From: Alkalihalophilus pseudofirmus OF4
Lineage (GTDB): Bacteria; Bacillota; Bacilli; Bacillales; Bacillaceae_D
NCBI RefSeq assembly: GCF_000005825.2
Contig: NC_013791.2
Location: 1,736,001 to 1,800,000, forward strand
Length of the DNA stretch: 64,000 bases
Reading direction: 5' to 3'
Positions within the stretch are counted from its first letter, which is position 1; each line of letters starts with the position of its first letter. This document shows positions 25,976-36,297 of the stretch, piece by piece. Below the pieces are notes generated by a model, which was not told the origin of the DNA, made no database searches, and saw only the letters and a list, made by a program, of their open reading frames with translations. The translations under genes were made by a program, and so were the position numbers.

Positions 25976-27175
25976 TTATGCGTTTTGAAGCTTCCATCGG
26001 AATGGATCTTCTAACTCGTCCCAGTCTGACATCAATTCGCTATCGGTTAGCAGGCACCTGTCTAATTCTTGAGTGATCTCATTTTCATCTAAATTTGTAC
26101 CAATAAAAACAAGCTTTGTATGACGATCTCCGAATTCAGGGTCCCACTCATTCAGTAAATGAGGGTTCTCTTTAATGATCTGTTTTTTCTCTGCTTCAGG
26201 AAGGCTTGCTACCCAATATGACACCGGTTCAAATTGAACAGCGGGTCCTGCTTGTGACATAAGAATAGCAAGGTTATTTCTTGAGGCGCACCATGCGATT
26301 CCTTTAGCTCTTACAACATTTTCAGGCAAATTGTGGATCATATTATATAGTCGGACTGAATGAAAAGGCAATCTCCTGCTATAAACAAAGGATGAAATAT
26401 TATACTCCTCTGTTTCAGGGGTATGAGCTTTGTGACCAGCTGTAAGCTCTTTAATCCATCCGGCAGATTGATTCGCTTTTTCAAAGTTAAATAGTTTTGT
26501 ATTAAGTACTTCCTTAGGGTCGACTTTCGCCTGCATGGTTTTAATTAATTTTGCATCGGGTTGTAATGTGCGTAAAACCTTCTCTAATTTCTCCAGTTCA
26601 TCCTCATCTACCAAATCACATTTATTTAGCAGGAGTACATCACAGAACTCTATCTGATCAATGAGTAGGTCAGCAATTTCTCGTATATCATCTTCCCCTA
26701 GAGATTCTTTTCGATCTAGAAGTGTTTCTCCAGAGCGAAAATCGTGCCAGAAACGGTTTGCGTCCACTACAGTAACCATAGTGTCCAGACGGTAAAATTC
26801 AGTCAGGTCAATATTAAGCTCTTCGTCAATATAAGAAAAAGTTTGTGCAACTGGTACTGGTTCACTAATGCCTGTAGATTCAATGACAATATAGTCAATA
26901 TTTCCTGTTAGTGCCAGTTTCTTTACTTCGATTAACAGATCTTCCCGCAGTGTACAGCAGATGCAGCCATTTGACATTTCTACTAGCTTTTCATCTGTAC
27001 GAGATAACTCGCCACCCTGTTTGACTAACTCTGCATCGATATTCACTTCACTCATGTCATTAACAATAACAGCGATTTTCAGCCCATCTCTATTCTGTAA
27101 TAGATGGTTTAATAAAGTCGTTTTTCCTGATCCAAGATAGCCGCTTAAGACCGTTACTGGGATAATATTATTCAT
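25976..27175 (-). CDS. CobW/COG0523 GTPase, zinc metallochaperone (YciC/ZagA-like)
   Basis: 399 aa, the size of B. subtilis ZagA/YciC. P-loop SGYLGSGKTTLLNH (residues 10-23), metal-binding GCICC motif (residues 72-76), ESTGISEP switch region, NKCDLVD guanine motif and a C-terminal CobW_C domain. Family members hand zinc to client enzymes during starvation. AGAGGAGG precedes the ATG. A textbook SigA promoter with a Zur-like box lies just upstream. First gene of the operon with dcd. Confidence 0.93.
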   Translation of the reverse strand: MNNIIPVTVLSGYLGSGKTTLLNHLLQNRDGLKIAVIVNDMSEVNIDAELVKQGGELSRTDEKLVEMSNGCICCTLREDLLIEVKKLALTGNIDYIVIESTGISEPVPVAQTFSYIDEELNIDLTEFYRLDTMVTVVDANRFWHDFRSGETLLDRKESLGEDDIREIADLLIDQIEFCDVLLLNKCDLVDEDELEKLEKVLRTLQPDAKLIKTMQAKVDPKEVLNTKLFNFEKANQSAGWIKELTAGHKAHTPETEEYNISSFVYSRRLPFHSVRLYNMIHNLPENVVRAKGIAWCASRNNLAILMSQAGPAVQFEPVSYWVASLPEAEKKQIIKENPHLLNEWDPEFGDRHTKLVFIGTNLDENEITQELDRCLLTDSELMSDWDELEDPFRWKLQNA

Positions 27176-27192
27176 AATAGCCTCCTCTTATG

Positions 27193-27245
27193 TAAATCGT
27201 AATAATTATTATTTTCATAATATCTTGTCTGAGTTCTTCTGTCAA
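27193..27245 (-). promoter_or_regulatory. SigA promoter with Zur-like operator for the CobW operon
   Basis: Minus strand: TTGACA (27240-27245), 17-nt spacer, TATTAT (27217-27222), then a Zur-like box at 27193-27215 (AAATCGTAAT with an AT-rich second half). The box covers the start of transcription. Promoter match is near perfect; the right half of the box is degenerate. Confidence 0.75.
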
Positions 27246-27292
27246 AACTCTAATTTAGGATACTAAACGTGATATTTACATCCTTTACCTCA

Positions 27293-27331
27293 TAAAAAAT
27301 ACCAGCACAGTGTGTGCTGGTATTTTTCCAT
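27293..27331. terminator. Bidirectional terminator after the aldehyde dehydrogenase gene
   Basis: AATACCAGCACA and TGTGCTGGTATT form a 12-bp stem with T-tracts on both sides, so it can also stop transcripts coming the other way. Confidence 0.85.
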
Positions 27332-28759
27332 TTATGATTTTGGCATGCCATGTACTGATTTAACTTCTAAATATTCCTCGATGCCAAAGTCGCCCCATTC
27401 GCGGCCGATGCCTGACTCCTTGTAGCCGCCAAATGGTCCGTTAAAGTCTGTTTCGGCATTATTAACGACAATACGGCCGGCTCTAATACTAGAAGCAACG
27501 TAACTGAGCTGAACAGGGTCTTGTCCGACTACATAGCCTGCTAACCCGTATTTTGTATCATTGGCCTTCTCGATTGCATCTTCTACGTCACTATACGTAA
27601 TGATTACAGATACTGGGCCAAAAATTTCTTCCTGTGCAATAACGGAATCGTTTGACACATCAGTGAAAAATGTTGGTTTCGCATAATAGCCAGTTGGTAA
27701 TCCTTCAGGCTTTCCTGCTCCGCCGACAAGCAGTTTCGCTTCTTTTTCACCTTTTTCAATGTAAGATTGCACGGTCTCCCACTGATCCTTTGAGACGAGC
27801 GGGCCAGTTGCGACTCCTTCTTTACGAGGATCTCCGACTGGATAATTCGGAAGCAATTCAACGACCTTCTGTTCGAATTCCTCTTTCATAGATTCCGGAA
27901 TCAATACTCTCGTCCCCGCTGAACAAACTTGTCCAGTATTTTTTGTGATATGGGAGATAGCAGTCTTCGCTGCCTCTTCCACATTTGCATCATCGAGCAC
28001 GACAACAGGTGATTTGCCACCAAGCTCAAGTGCCACTTTCTTTTTCGTTTCCGCTGCTTTTTGCATGATCGTTTCTCCAACACCGCCAGAACCAGTGAAG
28101 GAAACGAAATCAATGTCAGGATGTGAGCTGATTCCATTTCCGATGACAGAACCTGAGCCATTTACAAGGTTAAATGCACCTTTTGGCAAGCCTGCTTCAT
28201 GGATGATTTCAGCGACAATGATCGCAGCAAATGGTGTTTTTGATGCCGGTTTTAAAATGACCGGACTTCCTGCTGCAATGGCACTAGCAATTTTTGTGGA
28301 GAGTTGATTGGTCGGGAAGTTCCAAGGTGTGATCAGACCACTTACTCCAATCGATTCTTTTAAGAGGGTGTGTCCGCCTCTATCTTCTGAAAAAGAGTAG
28401 TCAGAAAGGGATTCGATAGCCTGTTTAAAGTGCCCGACCCCCATCGGATAATGAACCTCTTCAGAGACAGATAACGGAGCACCAAGCTCATCGGTCATCA
28501 CCTCAATAAGCTCCTCTTTTCTCGCTTCATAGCCCTGAACGATCTTCTCTAACCATTCGATACGCTCTTCTTTTGTCGAACGTGAAAATGCTGGGAATAC
28601 CGATCTTGCAGCTTTTACCGCTTTATCTAAATCTTCTTCCGTACCTGAACTGATTTTACCCATCACTTCCTCTGTTGCTGGATTAATGACTTCAATAACC
28701 CGAGAGCCAGTCGACTCTATCCATTCACCATTAATATAATGCTTCAGTTGATTTCGCAT
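27332..28759 (-). CDS. Aldehyde dehydrogenase family protein
   Basis: 475 aa NAD(P)-dependent aldehyde dehydrogenase. Rossmann/cofactor residues in TPWNFPTNQ and KPASKTP, FTGSGGVGE, catalytic Glu in LELGGKSP and catalytic Cys in NTGQVCSAGTR; C-terminal PFGGYKESGIGREWG is typical. Substrate unknown. AAGGAG precedes the ATG by 8 nt. Stands alone. Confidence 0.93.
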   Translation of the reverse strand: MRNQLKHYINGEWIESTGSRVIEVINPATEEVMGKISSGTEEDLDKAVKAARSVFPAFSRSTKEERIEWLEKIVQGYEARKEELIEVMTDELGAPLSVSEEVHYPMGVGHFKQAIESLSDYSFSEDRGGHTLLKESIGVSGLITPWNFPTNQLSTKIASAIAAGSPVILKPASKTPFAAIIVAEIIHEAGLPKGAFNLVNGSGSVIGNGISSHPDIDFVSFTGSGGVGETIMQKAAETKKKVALELGGKSPVVVLDDANVEEAAKTAISHITKNTGQVCSAGTRVLIPESMKEEFEQKVVELLPNYPVGDPRKEGVATGPLVSKDQWETVQSYIEKGEKEAKLLVGGAGKPEGLPTGYYAKPTFFTDVSNDSVIAQEEIFGPVSVIITYSDVEDAIEKANDTKYGLAGYVVGQDPVQLSYVASSIRAGRIVVNNAETDFNGPFGGYKESGIGREWGDFGIEEYLEVKSVHGMPKS

Positions 28760-28878
28760 GGGAAAAACTCCTTTTTAGTATGTTGATGTTAAATTAAACT
28801 TCTAAAATACGTGTACAGCATGTATATTCCCAGCATGTTTGTTTTTTAAACAAATAACAAATGTACGTTAGTGGAAAA

Positions 28879-29003
28879 TTGCCGCTCCTGAAATATGCTT
28901 CGCTTTCCGCGGTGAGCTGCTGAGATTCCTCGGGCTTTGGCCCTGTGGGATCTCAGCCTTGCTCTAGGCACCGCTCGAGTCTCCGCATATTTCATCTGCT
29001 AGG
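28879..29003. repeat. Palindromic repeat, left arm of composite copy 1
   Basis: Contains TGCTTCGCTTTCCGCGGTGA, CTGAGATTCCTCGGG, TGGGATCTCAG and CGCATATTTCATC. The reverse complement has the same block order as the right arm at 29143-29386 (ACTC, GCGG, CCCACAGG, GCGGAAAGCGA), so the two arms are inverted relatives. The same arm occurs at 52388-52525. Confidence 0.8.
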
Positions 29004-29142
29004 TTATGTGCTTTTTCAAGAAATGTTGTGAGATTGAGTAGGAAGTAAGCGCAGTTCTAATAACTATTGCTTTAATCTGCCTCAGCGTCTGTTAGGTTTA
29101 GAAGCTACTTATAATGAGTGAGCACTTTACAACATCTTTCCT

Positions 29143-29386
29143 CTGTTGATTGGAGCGGAAGGGACTCGACTCCTGCGGGATGTGCGTGGCCAGCGGGTAC
29201 CCCACAGGAGCGTGCGACAAGGAGGCTTCCGGACCGCCCGCGGAAAGCGAGTCCCTGCAGCGGAGATCAACCATTATGGCAGGGGAGTTCATTTTTACAT
29301 GGCTAGTAGGTATCCTGCTAGATCGTAGCGAGGAGGACACTCCCGGAATGACCGCAGTAGCGTGTGCCTGCAGCGGAAATCAACAC
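29143..29386. repeat. Palindromic repeat, right arm of composite copy 1
   Basis: Starts TTGATTGGAGCGGAAGG and continues ACTCCTGCGGG, ACCCCACAGG, GACCGCCCGCGGAAAGCGAG and CTGCAGCGGA. A second, shorter stretch ends again in CTGCAGCGGAAATCAAC, so this arm looks partly duplicated. Together with the left arm and about 140 bp of spacer it fills the 720-bp gap between two genes. The sequence type is common between genes in Bacillaceae as far as I recall. Confidence 0.8.
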
Positions 29387-29439
29387 CTAATGTTAGAAGA
29401 AATATTTTCATTGGTTTCACTGAATCCTATTACTCACAA

Positions 29440-29473
29440 CACAAAAAAAGACAGGGACGCATCCCTGTCTCTC
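29440..29473 (-). terminator. Terminator of cysJI
   Basis: GACAGGGA and TCCCTGTC form the stem on the minus strand, followed by TTTTTTTGTG. Confidence 0.85.
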
Positions 29474-29483
29474 TCATCTCTAT

Positions 29484-31202
29484 TTATGCATGAAAATTCG
29501 TTCCGTCAGTCGTTGCGTTAATAATTCCTGCACGAATGACAAAGTCACCGAAGTGTTCGCCTTCTTGGCGTTCGTTTGCATAACGTGGAAGGATCACTCC
29601 AAGCTCACGCAGGATTTCCTCTTCCCCGATATTCTCACGGTACATTTTGCTTAAACGGCTGCCATCAAAGGCTGCTCCAAGATACATATTGTATTTGCCT
29701 GGCGCTTTTCCGATAAAACCGATTTCGCCTAATGCGTGGCGGGCACAGCCGTTCGGACAGCCTGTCATACGAATTGTGATTTCTTCGTCACGAAGCCCGT
29801 TTTCATCAATGATTGCATCTATCTTATCAATTAAAACTGGTAAATAACGCTCTGCTTCTGCCATTGCAAGGCCGCATGTAGGAAGCGACACACAGGCAAT
29901 CGAGCTGCGGCGTAGAGCAGAATGGTTCTTCCCGTCTGTTAACCCATATTGATCGATAAGTGCCATAATCTGCTTCTTATTCTGAGTGGATACATTAGCG
30001 ATGATTAAGTTTTGGTTCGCTGTAAGGCGGATATCACCTGTATGAACCTTAGCAATTTCGCGCACAGCCGTCTTTAATTTATACTCATCTGTATCAACAA
30101 TTCGGCCGCCTTCTACAAACATCGTATAATGCCACTTGCCGCGAACACCCTTCACCCAGCCGTAGCGGTCGCCATTGCTGTCAAATTGGAAAGGCTTTGC
30201 TTCCTCAAGACTCCAGCCAAGGCGGTTTTCCAGCTCCTCTTTCACATTCTCAAGACCAAGACGATCTACTGTGTATTTGAAGCGGGCATTCTTACGTTCA
30301 GAACGATTACCGTAATCACGTTGAATCGTAATGATTTTTTCAGCAACATCAACAATTTGATCTGGTTTGACGAATCCAATCACTTTAGCAAGCTGCGGAT
30401 ACGTCTCCTTATCACCATGAGACATCCCCATACCGCCGCCGATCGCAACGTTAAATCCAATCAGTTTCCCATCTTCAATGATGGCAATGTAGCCAAGATC
30501 CTGAGAATACACATCAACATCATTTGACGGAGGGACAGCAATCCCTATTTTAAATTTACGCGGAAGATACAGCGGGCCATACATGGGCTCGACTTCTTCT
30601 GCCTCAGGTGTAGAAGCTACTTTTTCTTCATCCAACCAAATTTCGTGATACGCTCTTGTGCGCGGCAATAAGTCATCACTTATTTTTTTGCCCCACTCAT
30701 ACACTTCCGTATGGATTTGAGATTGGTCTGGGTTAGAAACGCTCATCACGTTACGGTTAACATCCCCGCACGCCGCAATGGTATCAAGCATCGATGCATG
30801 GATCTCTTGGATCGTTTTCTTCATGTTCCATTTTAAGATCCCATGCATTTGAAATGTTTGACGTGTTGTCAGCTTTAGTGTGCCGTTTCCGTATTTATCT
30901 GCAAGCTCATCCATCACAAGCCACTGTTCGGGTGTTGACACGCCCCCTGCCATGCGGACACGAAGCATGAACTGATAAGCTGGTTCAAGCTTCTGTTTTT
31001 GACGTTCGTTACGCAGGTCACGGTCATCTTGCAGGTAGCTTCCGTGGTGCTTCATCAGGCGGTTATCATCATCTGGAATGCCCGCGCTGATACGGTCAAG
31101 CATTACTTCCTTTAACGTACCACGCAGCAAATTACTCTCCTGTTTAATTCGCTCCACATCACTTGGAGGGCCGTCTGGCGCTTTTAATTTCTCGTTAGCC
31201 AT
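29484..31202 (-). CDS. cysI: Assimilatory sulfite reductase (NADPH) hemoprotein subunit
   Basis: 572 aa, normal for CysI. Two siroheme/[4Fe-4S] half-domains: [13 protein letters not shown] in the first, and the four cluster Cys in ACVSLPTC and GCPNGC in the second. Reduces sulfite to sulfide using electrons from CysJ. GAAGGAG precedes the ATG. It follows cysJ by 27 nt on the same strand, giving the usual Bacillus cysJ-cysI order. Confidence 0.95.
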   Translation of the reverse strand: MANEKLKAPDGPPSDVERIKQESNLLRGTLKEVMLDRISAGIPDDDNRLMKHHGSYLQDDRDLRNERQKQKLEPAYQFMLRVRMAGGVSTPEQWLVMDELADKYGNGTLKLTTRQTFQMHGILKWNMKKTIQEIHASMLDTIAACGDVNRNVMSVSNPDQSQIHTEVYEWGKKISDDLLPRTRAYHEIWLDEEKVASTPEAEEVEPMYGPLYLPRKFKIGIAVPPSNDVDVYSQDLGYIAIIEDGKLIGFNVAIGGGMGMSHGDKETYPQLAKVIGFVKPDQIVDVAEKIITIQRDYGNRSERKNARFKYTVDRLGLENVKEELENRLGWSLEEAKPFQFDSNGDRYGWVKGVRGKWHYTMFVEGGRIVDTDEYKLKTAVREIAKVHTGDIRLTANQNLIIANVSTQNKKQIMALIDQYGLTDGKNHSALRRSSIACVSLPTCGLAMAEAERYLPVLIDKIDAIIDENGLRDEEITIRMTGCPNGCARHALGEIGFIGKAPGKYNMYLGAAFDGSRLSKMYRENIGEEEILRELGVILPRYANERQEGEHFGDFVIRAGIINATTDGTNFHA

Positions 31203-31229
31203 GTTGTCTGTTCTCCTTCCGATCCAAAA

Positions 31230-33050
31230 TCAATATACATCACGTTGATAACGTTTTTGCTGCTGCATATCAGCAACGTATTGTTCCGCTTGTTCACGGC
31301 TCATTTGGCCTTCTTTTTCAATAATGTCGATCAGAGTCATATGTACATCATGGGCCATATGCTTCTCATCTCCGCAAATGTAAACAACCGCACCTTGCTC
31401 AAGCCACGCATATAATTCCTTACTCGCTTCAAGCATGCGGTGCTGCACGTACACTTTCTCTTCTGTATCACGTGAGAAGGCGACATCCATTTTTGTAAGT
31501 ACGCCGTCTTTTAACCATTGCTGCCATTCGGTTTGATAAAGGAAGTCTGTAACGAAATGTTGGTCGCCAAAGAATAACCAAGACTTACCTTCCGCCCCTT
31601 GTTCTTCACGCTCTTGAATAAATGAACGGAATGGTGCAATCCCCGTACCCGGTCCGACCATAATAATCGGTGTATCAGGATTTTCAGGGAGCTTAAAGTT
31701 TTCGTTATGTTGAATGTAAATAGGAAGCGTATCACCTGGCTCTAGACGTTCTGAACATAAAATCGAGCAAACCCCGCTTCTGTCACGTCCATGTGATTGA
31801 TAACGAACAGCGCCGATTGTTAAATGAACTTCATCAGGGTTGGCTGATAAGCTGCTTGCAATCGAATAGAGACGGGCTGGCATTTTTCGTAAGATGGAGA
31901 TAAAGTCTTGTGCAGATCCACTCCATGGACCATACGTTTGAACTAAATCAAGCAAATCACGGCCTTCAATAAATTCTTTTAGTTTCTCATTACCTGTTGA
32001 TAAAAGCTCCGTCAGGTCTTGATTAGCAGATAGCTTTGCTGCCTGCTCAAGAAGCGGCTTTGTTAACACGGTAATTTCAAATTGAGAAGTGAGCGCTTCT
32101 TTAAGCGGACGAACATCCCCTTGTTTATTGACCGTTACAATTTCTTCTGGATCCCAGTTCATTTCTTTGATGAGTAAATCTACTAATACAGGATCATTCT
32201 CAGGATAGATTCCTAGACTATCTCCTGGTGCATACGTAAGTCCTGATCCTTCAAGCGATAATTCAAGATGACGCGTTTCCTTATTAGAGCCGCGGCCATT
32301 CAAATTAAGATTTTCTAATACTTCCGCTTTAAATGGATTCTTTCTTGAATATGCTGATTCACCACTAGCAGGTGCAGCTGCTGCTTGCGTTGGTGCACTG
32401 ATTGCGCCCTGTGCTTCACTTAAACCGCTGATGACTCCATCAAGCCATTCTGCTGCTGGGTCATCATAGTCAAGGTCACAATCGACACGCGGATGTATTC
32501 GTGTGCCGCCTAGCTCTTCTAAGCGTTGGTCAAATTCTTTACCTGTCTGACAGAAAAATTCATAAGAACTGTCACCTAGTGCTAAGACAGAGAAACGTAG
32601 ATCGTCCAGCTTTGGAGCTCTTCTGCCGTGAAGGAATTCATGGAATGTCAGTGCACTATCCGGAGGCTCTCCCTCACCATGTGTACTCACAACGATCAAA
32701 AGATTTTGAATTTTTTTCAGCTGATTCGGCTTAAAATCATTCATTGATGCTACGTTTACTTGGAAGCCTTTTTCTTCAAGAGTCTTCCCTGCCTGTTTTG
32801 CGAGACCTTGAGAATTACCCGTTTGCGAACCGAAAAGAATGGTTACTTCTTTGGAAACGGGCTGCGGCGCACTTTCTGTAGAAGCTTGAGCTGCCGGAGC
32901 TTCTGGTGTAACCGTGGCTGCAGCAGATTGAGATGCAGCTAAATAGCCCATCAACCAAATTTTTTGCGACTCTGTTAACGTTGGCAGAAGTTGATTAAGG
33001 AGATCCGCCTGCTCCTGACTAAAAGGACTGTTAACTACCTGAAGTTGCAA
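31230..33050 (-). CDS. cysJ: Assimilatory sulfite reductase (NADPH) flavoprotein subunit
   Basis: 606 aa. Order: Bacillus CysJ N-terminus (QLQVVNSPFSQEQADLLNQL), flavodoxin/FMN domain with FGSQTGNSQGLAK, FAD domain (RLYSIASS, GVCS), and NADPH domain with VGPGTGIAPFR and C-terminal RYQRDVY. TTG at 33050 is chosen because GAGGTG sits 7 nt upstream and the protein then matches the family length (B. subtilis CysJ is about 605 aa); an upstream ATG would add a non-conserved stretch. First gene of cysJI. Confidence 0.95.
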   Translation of the reverse strand: MQLQVVNSPFSQEQADLLNQLLPTLTESQKIWLMGYLAASQSAAATVTPEAPAAQASTESAPQPVSKEVTILFGSQTGNSQGLAKQAGKTLEEKGFQVNVASMNDFKPNQLKKIQNLLIVVSTHGEGEPPDSALTFHEFLHGRRAPKLDDLRFSVLALGDSSYEFFCQTGKEFDQRLEELGGTRIHPRVDCDLDYDDPAAEWLDGVISGLSEAQGAISAPTQAAAAPASGESAYSRKNPFKAEVLENLNLNGRGSNKETRHLELSLEGSGLTYAPGDSLGIYPENDPVLVDLLIKEMNWDPEEIVTVNKQGDVRPLKEALTSQFEITVLTKPLLEQAAKLSANQDLTELLSTGNEKLKEFIEGRDLLDLVQTYGPWSGSAQDFISILRKMPARLYSIASSLSANPDEVHLTIGAVRYQSHGRDRSGVCSILCSERLEPGDTLPIYIQHNENFKLPENPDTPIIMVGPGTGIAPFRSFIQEREEQGAEGKSWLFFGDQHFVTDFLYQTEWQQWLKDGVLTKMDVAFSRDTEEKVYVQHRMLEASKELYAWLEQGAVVYICGDEKHMAHDVHMTLIDIIEKEGQMSREQAEQYVADMQQQKRYQRDVY

Positions 33051-33378
33051 CGATATCCACCTCACAAATATGAACTTATCATCAGTCACTATATTGATAG
33101 AGACTACCTTTCATTCGTCTTTTCATTAACTGAAAATAAAAATAATGGTTGAATTAATGGTAAACTCATAAATCCTATAAGTCAAGTATGATTTAACACA
33201 ATACAGAATGAAAGTGCATTCAATTTGAACCTCTTTTGGCTAATATATTAGGCGTGTGAGTAATGTGTGTCACTTCAAATAGGAGTTTCAATCTCATTTA
33301 AACCAAACCCTCCAATAAGCCACCACCCTTTCCTTTTTTGCTAAGATGGTTGCTGTGTTTAATTTAAGGAGGGATAAA
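33051..33378. other. Divergent promoter region between cysJ and helD
   Basis: About 330 bp of AT-rich DNA with no coding frame that has a ribosome site. It must carry the promoters of both genes. I find no clear S-box, CymR or T-box structure. Confidence 0.45.
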
Positions 33379-35439
33379 ATGACTAGATTTCCTGATGAGA
33401 TCATATCTTTATCAACGATTTTAACCAAATTGCATAAAGCGTATGAGAAAGAAGCCGACAAGCTTGAAAATTATCAAGATGAATATAAGGACTTGAAACA
33501 ATATATGGTCGATTATCGAAATGAAATGGATTCTATGGAGGCGTTTAGTCATCAACGCTCTCTTACGACAATTGATAAAACTGGAGTGATGGTTGAAAAA
33601 AAGCTAAATCAGCTAGGGAAACTGATTGACTCTCCATACTTTGGCCGTATTGATTTTATTTATGACGGAGAATCTGAGGAGGATACTGAAATCTTCTATA
33701 TAGGAAAGTTTTCGTTTACAGATGAAGATGGATCTGTATGTATTTATGATTGGCGCGCCCCAGTCTCAGGGATGTATTATGAGTACGAGCTTGGTCCTGC
33801 CTCGTATCAGTCATTAAATGGATTGATTTCAGGTGAACTCACAAGAAAGCGTCAATTTAAGATTACAAACAGTGAGCTTGAGTATGTCCTAGAAAGCTCC
33901 ACTAATATTCACGATAATATTTTGCAAAAGGAATTAAGTACAACTGCTGATGATCGTATGAAAACAATTATCGCAACCATTCAACAAGAACAAAATAAGA
34001 TCGTACGAAATGAGAAAGCACATACGCTCGTTATTCAAGGCGTGGCAGGCTCCGGCAAAACGTCTATTGCTCTTCACCGCATCGCCTATTTACTATACAA
34101 AAATAAAGAAACACTCTCCTCTGATCGGGTGATGATTGTTTCTCCTAATAAAGTGTTTGCCGATTATATTTCAACTGTCCTGCCCGAGCTTGGTGAGGAA
34201 CCAATTAAAGAGAATACGATTGAGGATATTGCCCGTTCAATCATGCCAGCTAAATTCTCCTTCACCACAAAATACGATCAAACCAAACGGCTGATCGAAC
34301 CTCATGCCCCATCGTTTGCAGAGCGGATTTCGTTTAAGTCATCAATAGAGTTTTTCAGCCTTTTTAAAGACTACTTAACACAACTGGATACAGAAATATT
34401 CGAACCGACAATGGTTACAATCCAAGAGATGGAGTTCACGCAGGACTATCTTAGCCGACGTTTTAAAAGCTATAGCCGTTATCCAGTCAAAAAACGAATT
34501 GAGTATATAGCAAGGGATATCCTCGAAGTTATAAAATCAAAAAGAATGGGCGAAATGAAGCCTCCCTCATTGGGAGAAGTAACTAAGAGGCTAAAAAAGC
34601 GACTTCGCTTTAATGATCCTATGCAGCTGTATAAGTCCTTCTATGTACATTTAAACCGAACTGAACTCTTTATCATGAAAAAAAATCAGTTAGAATTTGC
34701 AGATGTGTATCCATACCTGTATTGTATTGATTATCTAGAAGGCATCGATACTTTTGATGCGGTTGATCATCTTGTTGTCGATGAAATGCAGGATTATGCG
34801 CCGGTAGAATATATGGTGCTGCAAAAGGTATTCCCGTGCAAGAGAACGATTCTTGGAGACTTCAGTCAATCACTGAACCCTTTCGCCTTGCATACGGAGA
34901 AAACCTTTAAGCCGATTTTTTCAGAGCCTGAGTTTGTTGAACTAAAGAAAAGTTATCGTTCCAGCTATGAAATTATCGAATTTACGAGACAGTTCCTCCC
35001 TGAGAATGCTATTGAAGCAGTCAAACGTCATGGAGATAAGCCAAGGATCATCACGTATCACAGTGACTACGAGCAGGTAGAGGAATTAATAGCCTCTCTT
35101 CATCAATTTGAACAGAGCAAATTTAAAACTTGTGGAATTATTTGCAAAACAGAAGCTATGGTGCAAACGTTAGATGGAGTTTTGTGTGAGAAATTTACGT
35201 TCACACGCCTAGATGAGGAAAGCTCTAGCTTTACAGAAGGAATTACACTTACTACCGTTCAGCTGGCTAAAGGACTTGAATTTGATCAAGTAGTTGTTCC
35301 TTTTGTGAGTGGCAGTGCATACAGAAATGAGTTTGAAAAAGGATTGTTGTACGTGGCTTGCACCCGTGCTATGCATCAACTCATCGTTATGCAAGATGCA
35401 GACGATCCGTCGCAATTGATAATAGAGAATCAAAATTAA
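33379..35439 (+). CDS. helD: HelD-type RNA polymerase recycling ATPase
   Basis: 686 aa UvrD/Rep-like superfamily 1 protein. N-terminal coiled-coil arm (about 1-60) that in HelD enters the RNA polymerase secondary channel, then YDWRAPVSGMYYEYE, Walker A QGVAGSGKTSIALHR, Walker B VDEMQDYAPVEY, and motif VI-like LLYVACTRAMHQL. Shorter than B. subtilis HelD (774 aa). ATG at 33379 follows GGAGGG. A double-MerR gene begins 20 nt after the stop. Confidence 0.87.
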   Translation: MTRFPDEIISLSTILTKLHKAYEKEADKLENYQDEYKDLKQYMVDYRNEMDSMEAFSHQRSLTTIDKTGVMVEKKLNQLGKLIDSPYFGRIDFIYDGESEEDTEIFYIGKFSFTDEDGSVCIYDWRAPVSGMYYEYELGPASYQSLNGLISGELTRKRQFKITNSELEYVLESSTNIHDNILQKELSTTADDRMKTIIATIQQEQNKIVRNEKAHTLVIQGVAGSGKTSIALHRIAYLLYKNKETLSSDRVMIVSPNKVFADYISTVLPELGEEPIKENTIEDIARSIMPAKFSFTTKYDQTKRLIEPHAPSFAERISFKSSIEFFSLFKDYLTQLDTEIFEPTMVTIQEMEFTQDYLSRRFKSYSRYPVKKRIEYIARDILEVIKSKRMGEMKPPSLGEVTKRLKKRLRFNDPMQLYKSFYVHLNRTELFIMKKNQLEFADVYPYLYCIDYLEGIDTFDAVDHLVVDEMQDYAPVEYMVLQKVFPCKRTILGDFSQSLNPFALHTEKTFKPIFSEPEFVELKKSYRSSYEIIEFTRQFLPENAIEAVKRHGDKPRIITYHSDYEQVEELIASLHQFEQSKFKTCGIICKTEAMVQTLDGVLCEKFTFTRLDEESSSFTEGITLTTVQLAKGLEFDQVVVPFVSGSAYRNEFEKGLLYVACTRAMHQLIVMQDADDPSQLIIENQN

Positions 35440-35459
35440 ACCAAAAGCAGGTGGTTGGG

Positions 35460-36215
35460 GTGTATCGAACAAAAGAAATGGCACAATTAGTGAGCGTGCA
35501 CCCTAACACTGTGCGGATTTATGAAGACTGGGGCTATATCTCCCCTGTTCCTAGAAAAGAAAATGGATATCGGATCTATTCAGATGTCCACTTGCTGCAA
35601 ATGAAGATTGCCCGATTATTGTTTACATGTGAAATTGTGCAAGGAGATATGAGAAATCGAGCAAGACAAATCGTATATGCATCGGGTAAAGAAGATTTCC
35701 AAGGCGCTCTGCAGTTAACAACCCAATATATCTCGCATTTGGAAACCGAGTATCACCATGCTGTAAAAGCGGCCGATGTAGTTGAGAAATGGCTGAGGAA
35801 AGAGTCCGTACAAGGTAATCAAACGTACTCCAGAAAAGAAGTGGCCAAGCTTTTAAGTGTCACATCTGAGGCATTACGAAATTGGGAACGTAACGGTCTA
35901 ATTTCAGTCCCGCGGCTTGAGAACGGATTTAGAGTATACGGAGAAAAGGAAGTGGAACAGCTGCGTGTTATTCGCAGTTTGAGACAAGCTCATTATTCCC
36001 TCAATGCCATTTTAAGGCTGTTTAGTACGATTAAGCATCGAGGTTCTACAGTTATTGAGATCCTTGATACACCATCAGAAAGCGAGGATATCGTTTCTGT
36101 GACAGATCGATTAATCACCTCTTTAACACTGGCTATAACATATGCTGATGATGCCAAAAAATTATTAGTTGGTTATCTGAAAATGGATAAGACGACTGCC
36201 AAAAGACTTAAATAG
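35460..36215 (+). CDS. Transcriptional regulator with two MerR-type HTH domains
   Basis: 251 aa. First winged helix at residues 2-55 (TKEMAQLVSVHPNTVRIYED, then PRKENGYRIY), second at about 118-180 (TYSRKEVAKLLSVTSEALRNW, then PRLENGFRVYGEKEV). A helical linker and a C-terminal helical tail follow. A protein with two MerR HTH modules could bind a bipartite site as a monomer. GTG start with AGGTGG 5 nt upstream. In one transcript with helD. Confidence 0.82.
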   Translation: MYRTKEMAQLVSVHPNTVRIYEDWGYISPVPRKENGYRIYSDVHLLQMKIARLLFTCEIVQGDMRNRARQIVYASGKEDFQGALQLTTQYISHLETEYHHAVKAADVVEKWLRKESVQGNQTYSRKEVAKLLSVTSEALRNWERNGLISVPRLENGFRVYGEKEVEQLRVIRSLRQAHYSLNAILRLFSTIKHRGSTVIEILDTPSESEDIVSVTDRLITSLTLAITYADDAKKLLVGYLKMDKTTAKRLK

Positions 36216-36297
36216 AGTAACAAAATAGGCATTTTACACATGTTTTAAACGACCGCATACATTAATAGAAACCAATAAAAGAGGAGTGAATGTTATC

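Noticed and set aside
29118-29521. Plus-strand frames over the composite repeat
   Set aside because: GC-rich palindromic repeat DNA, no ribosome site, out of context.
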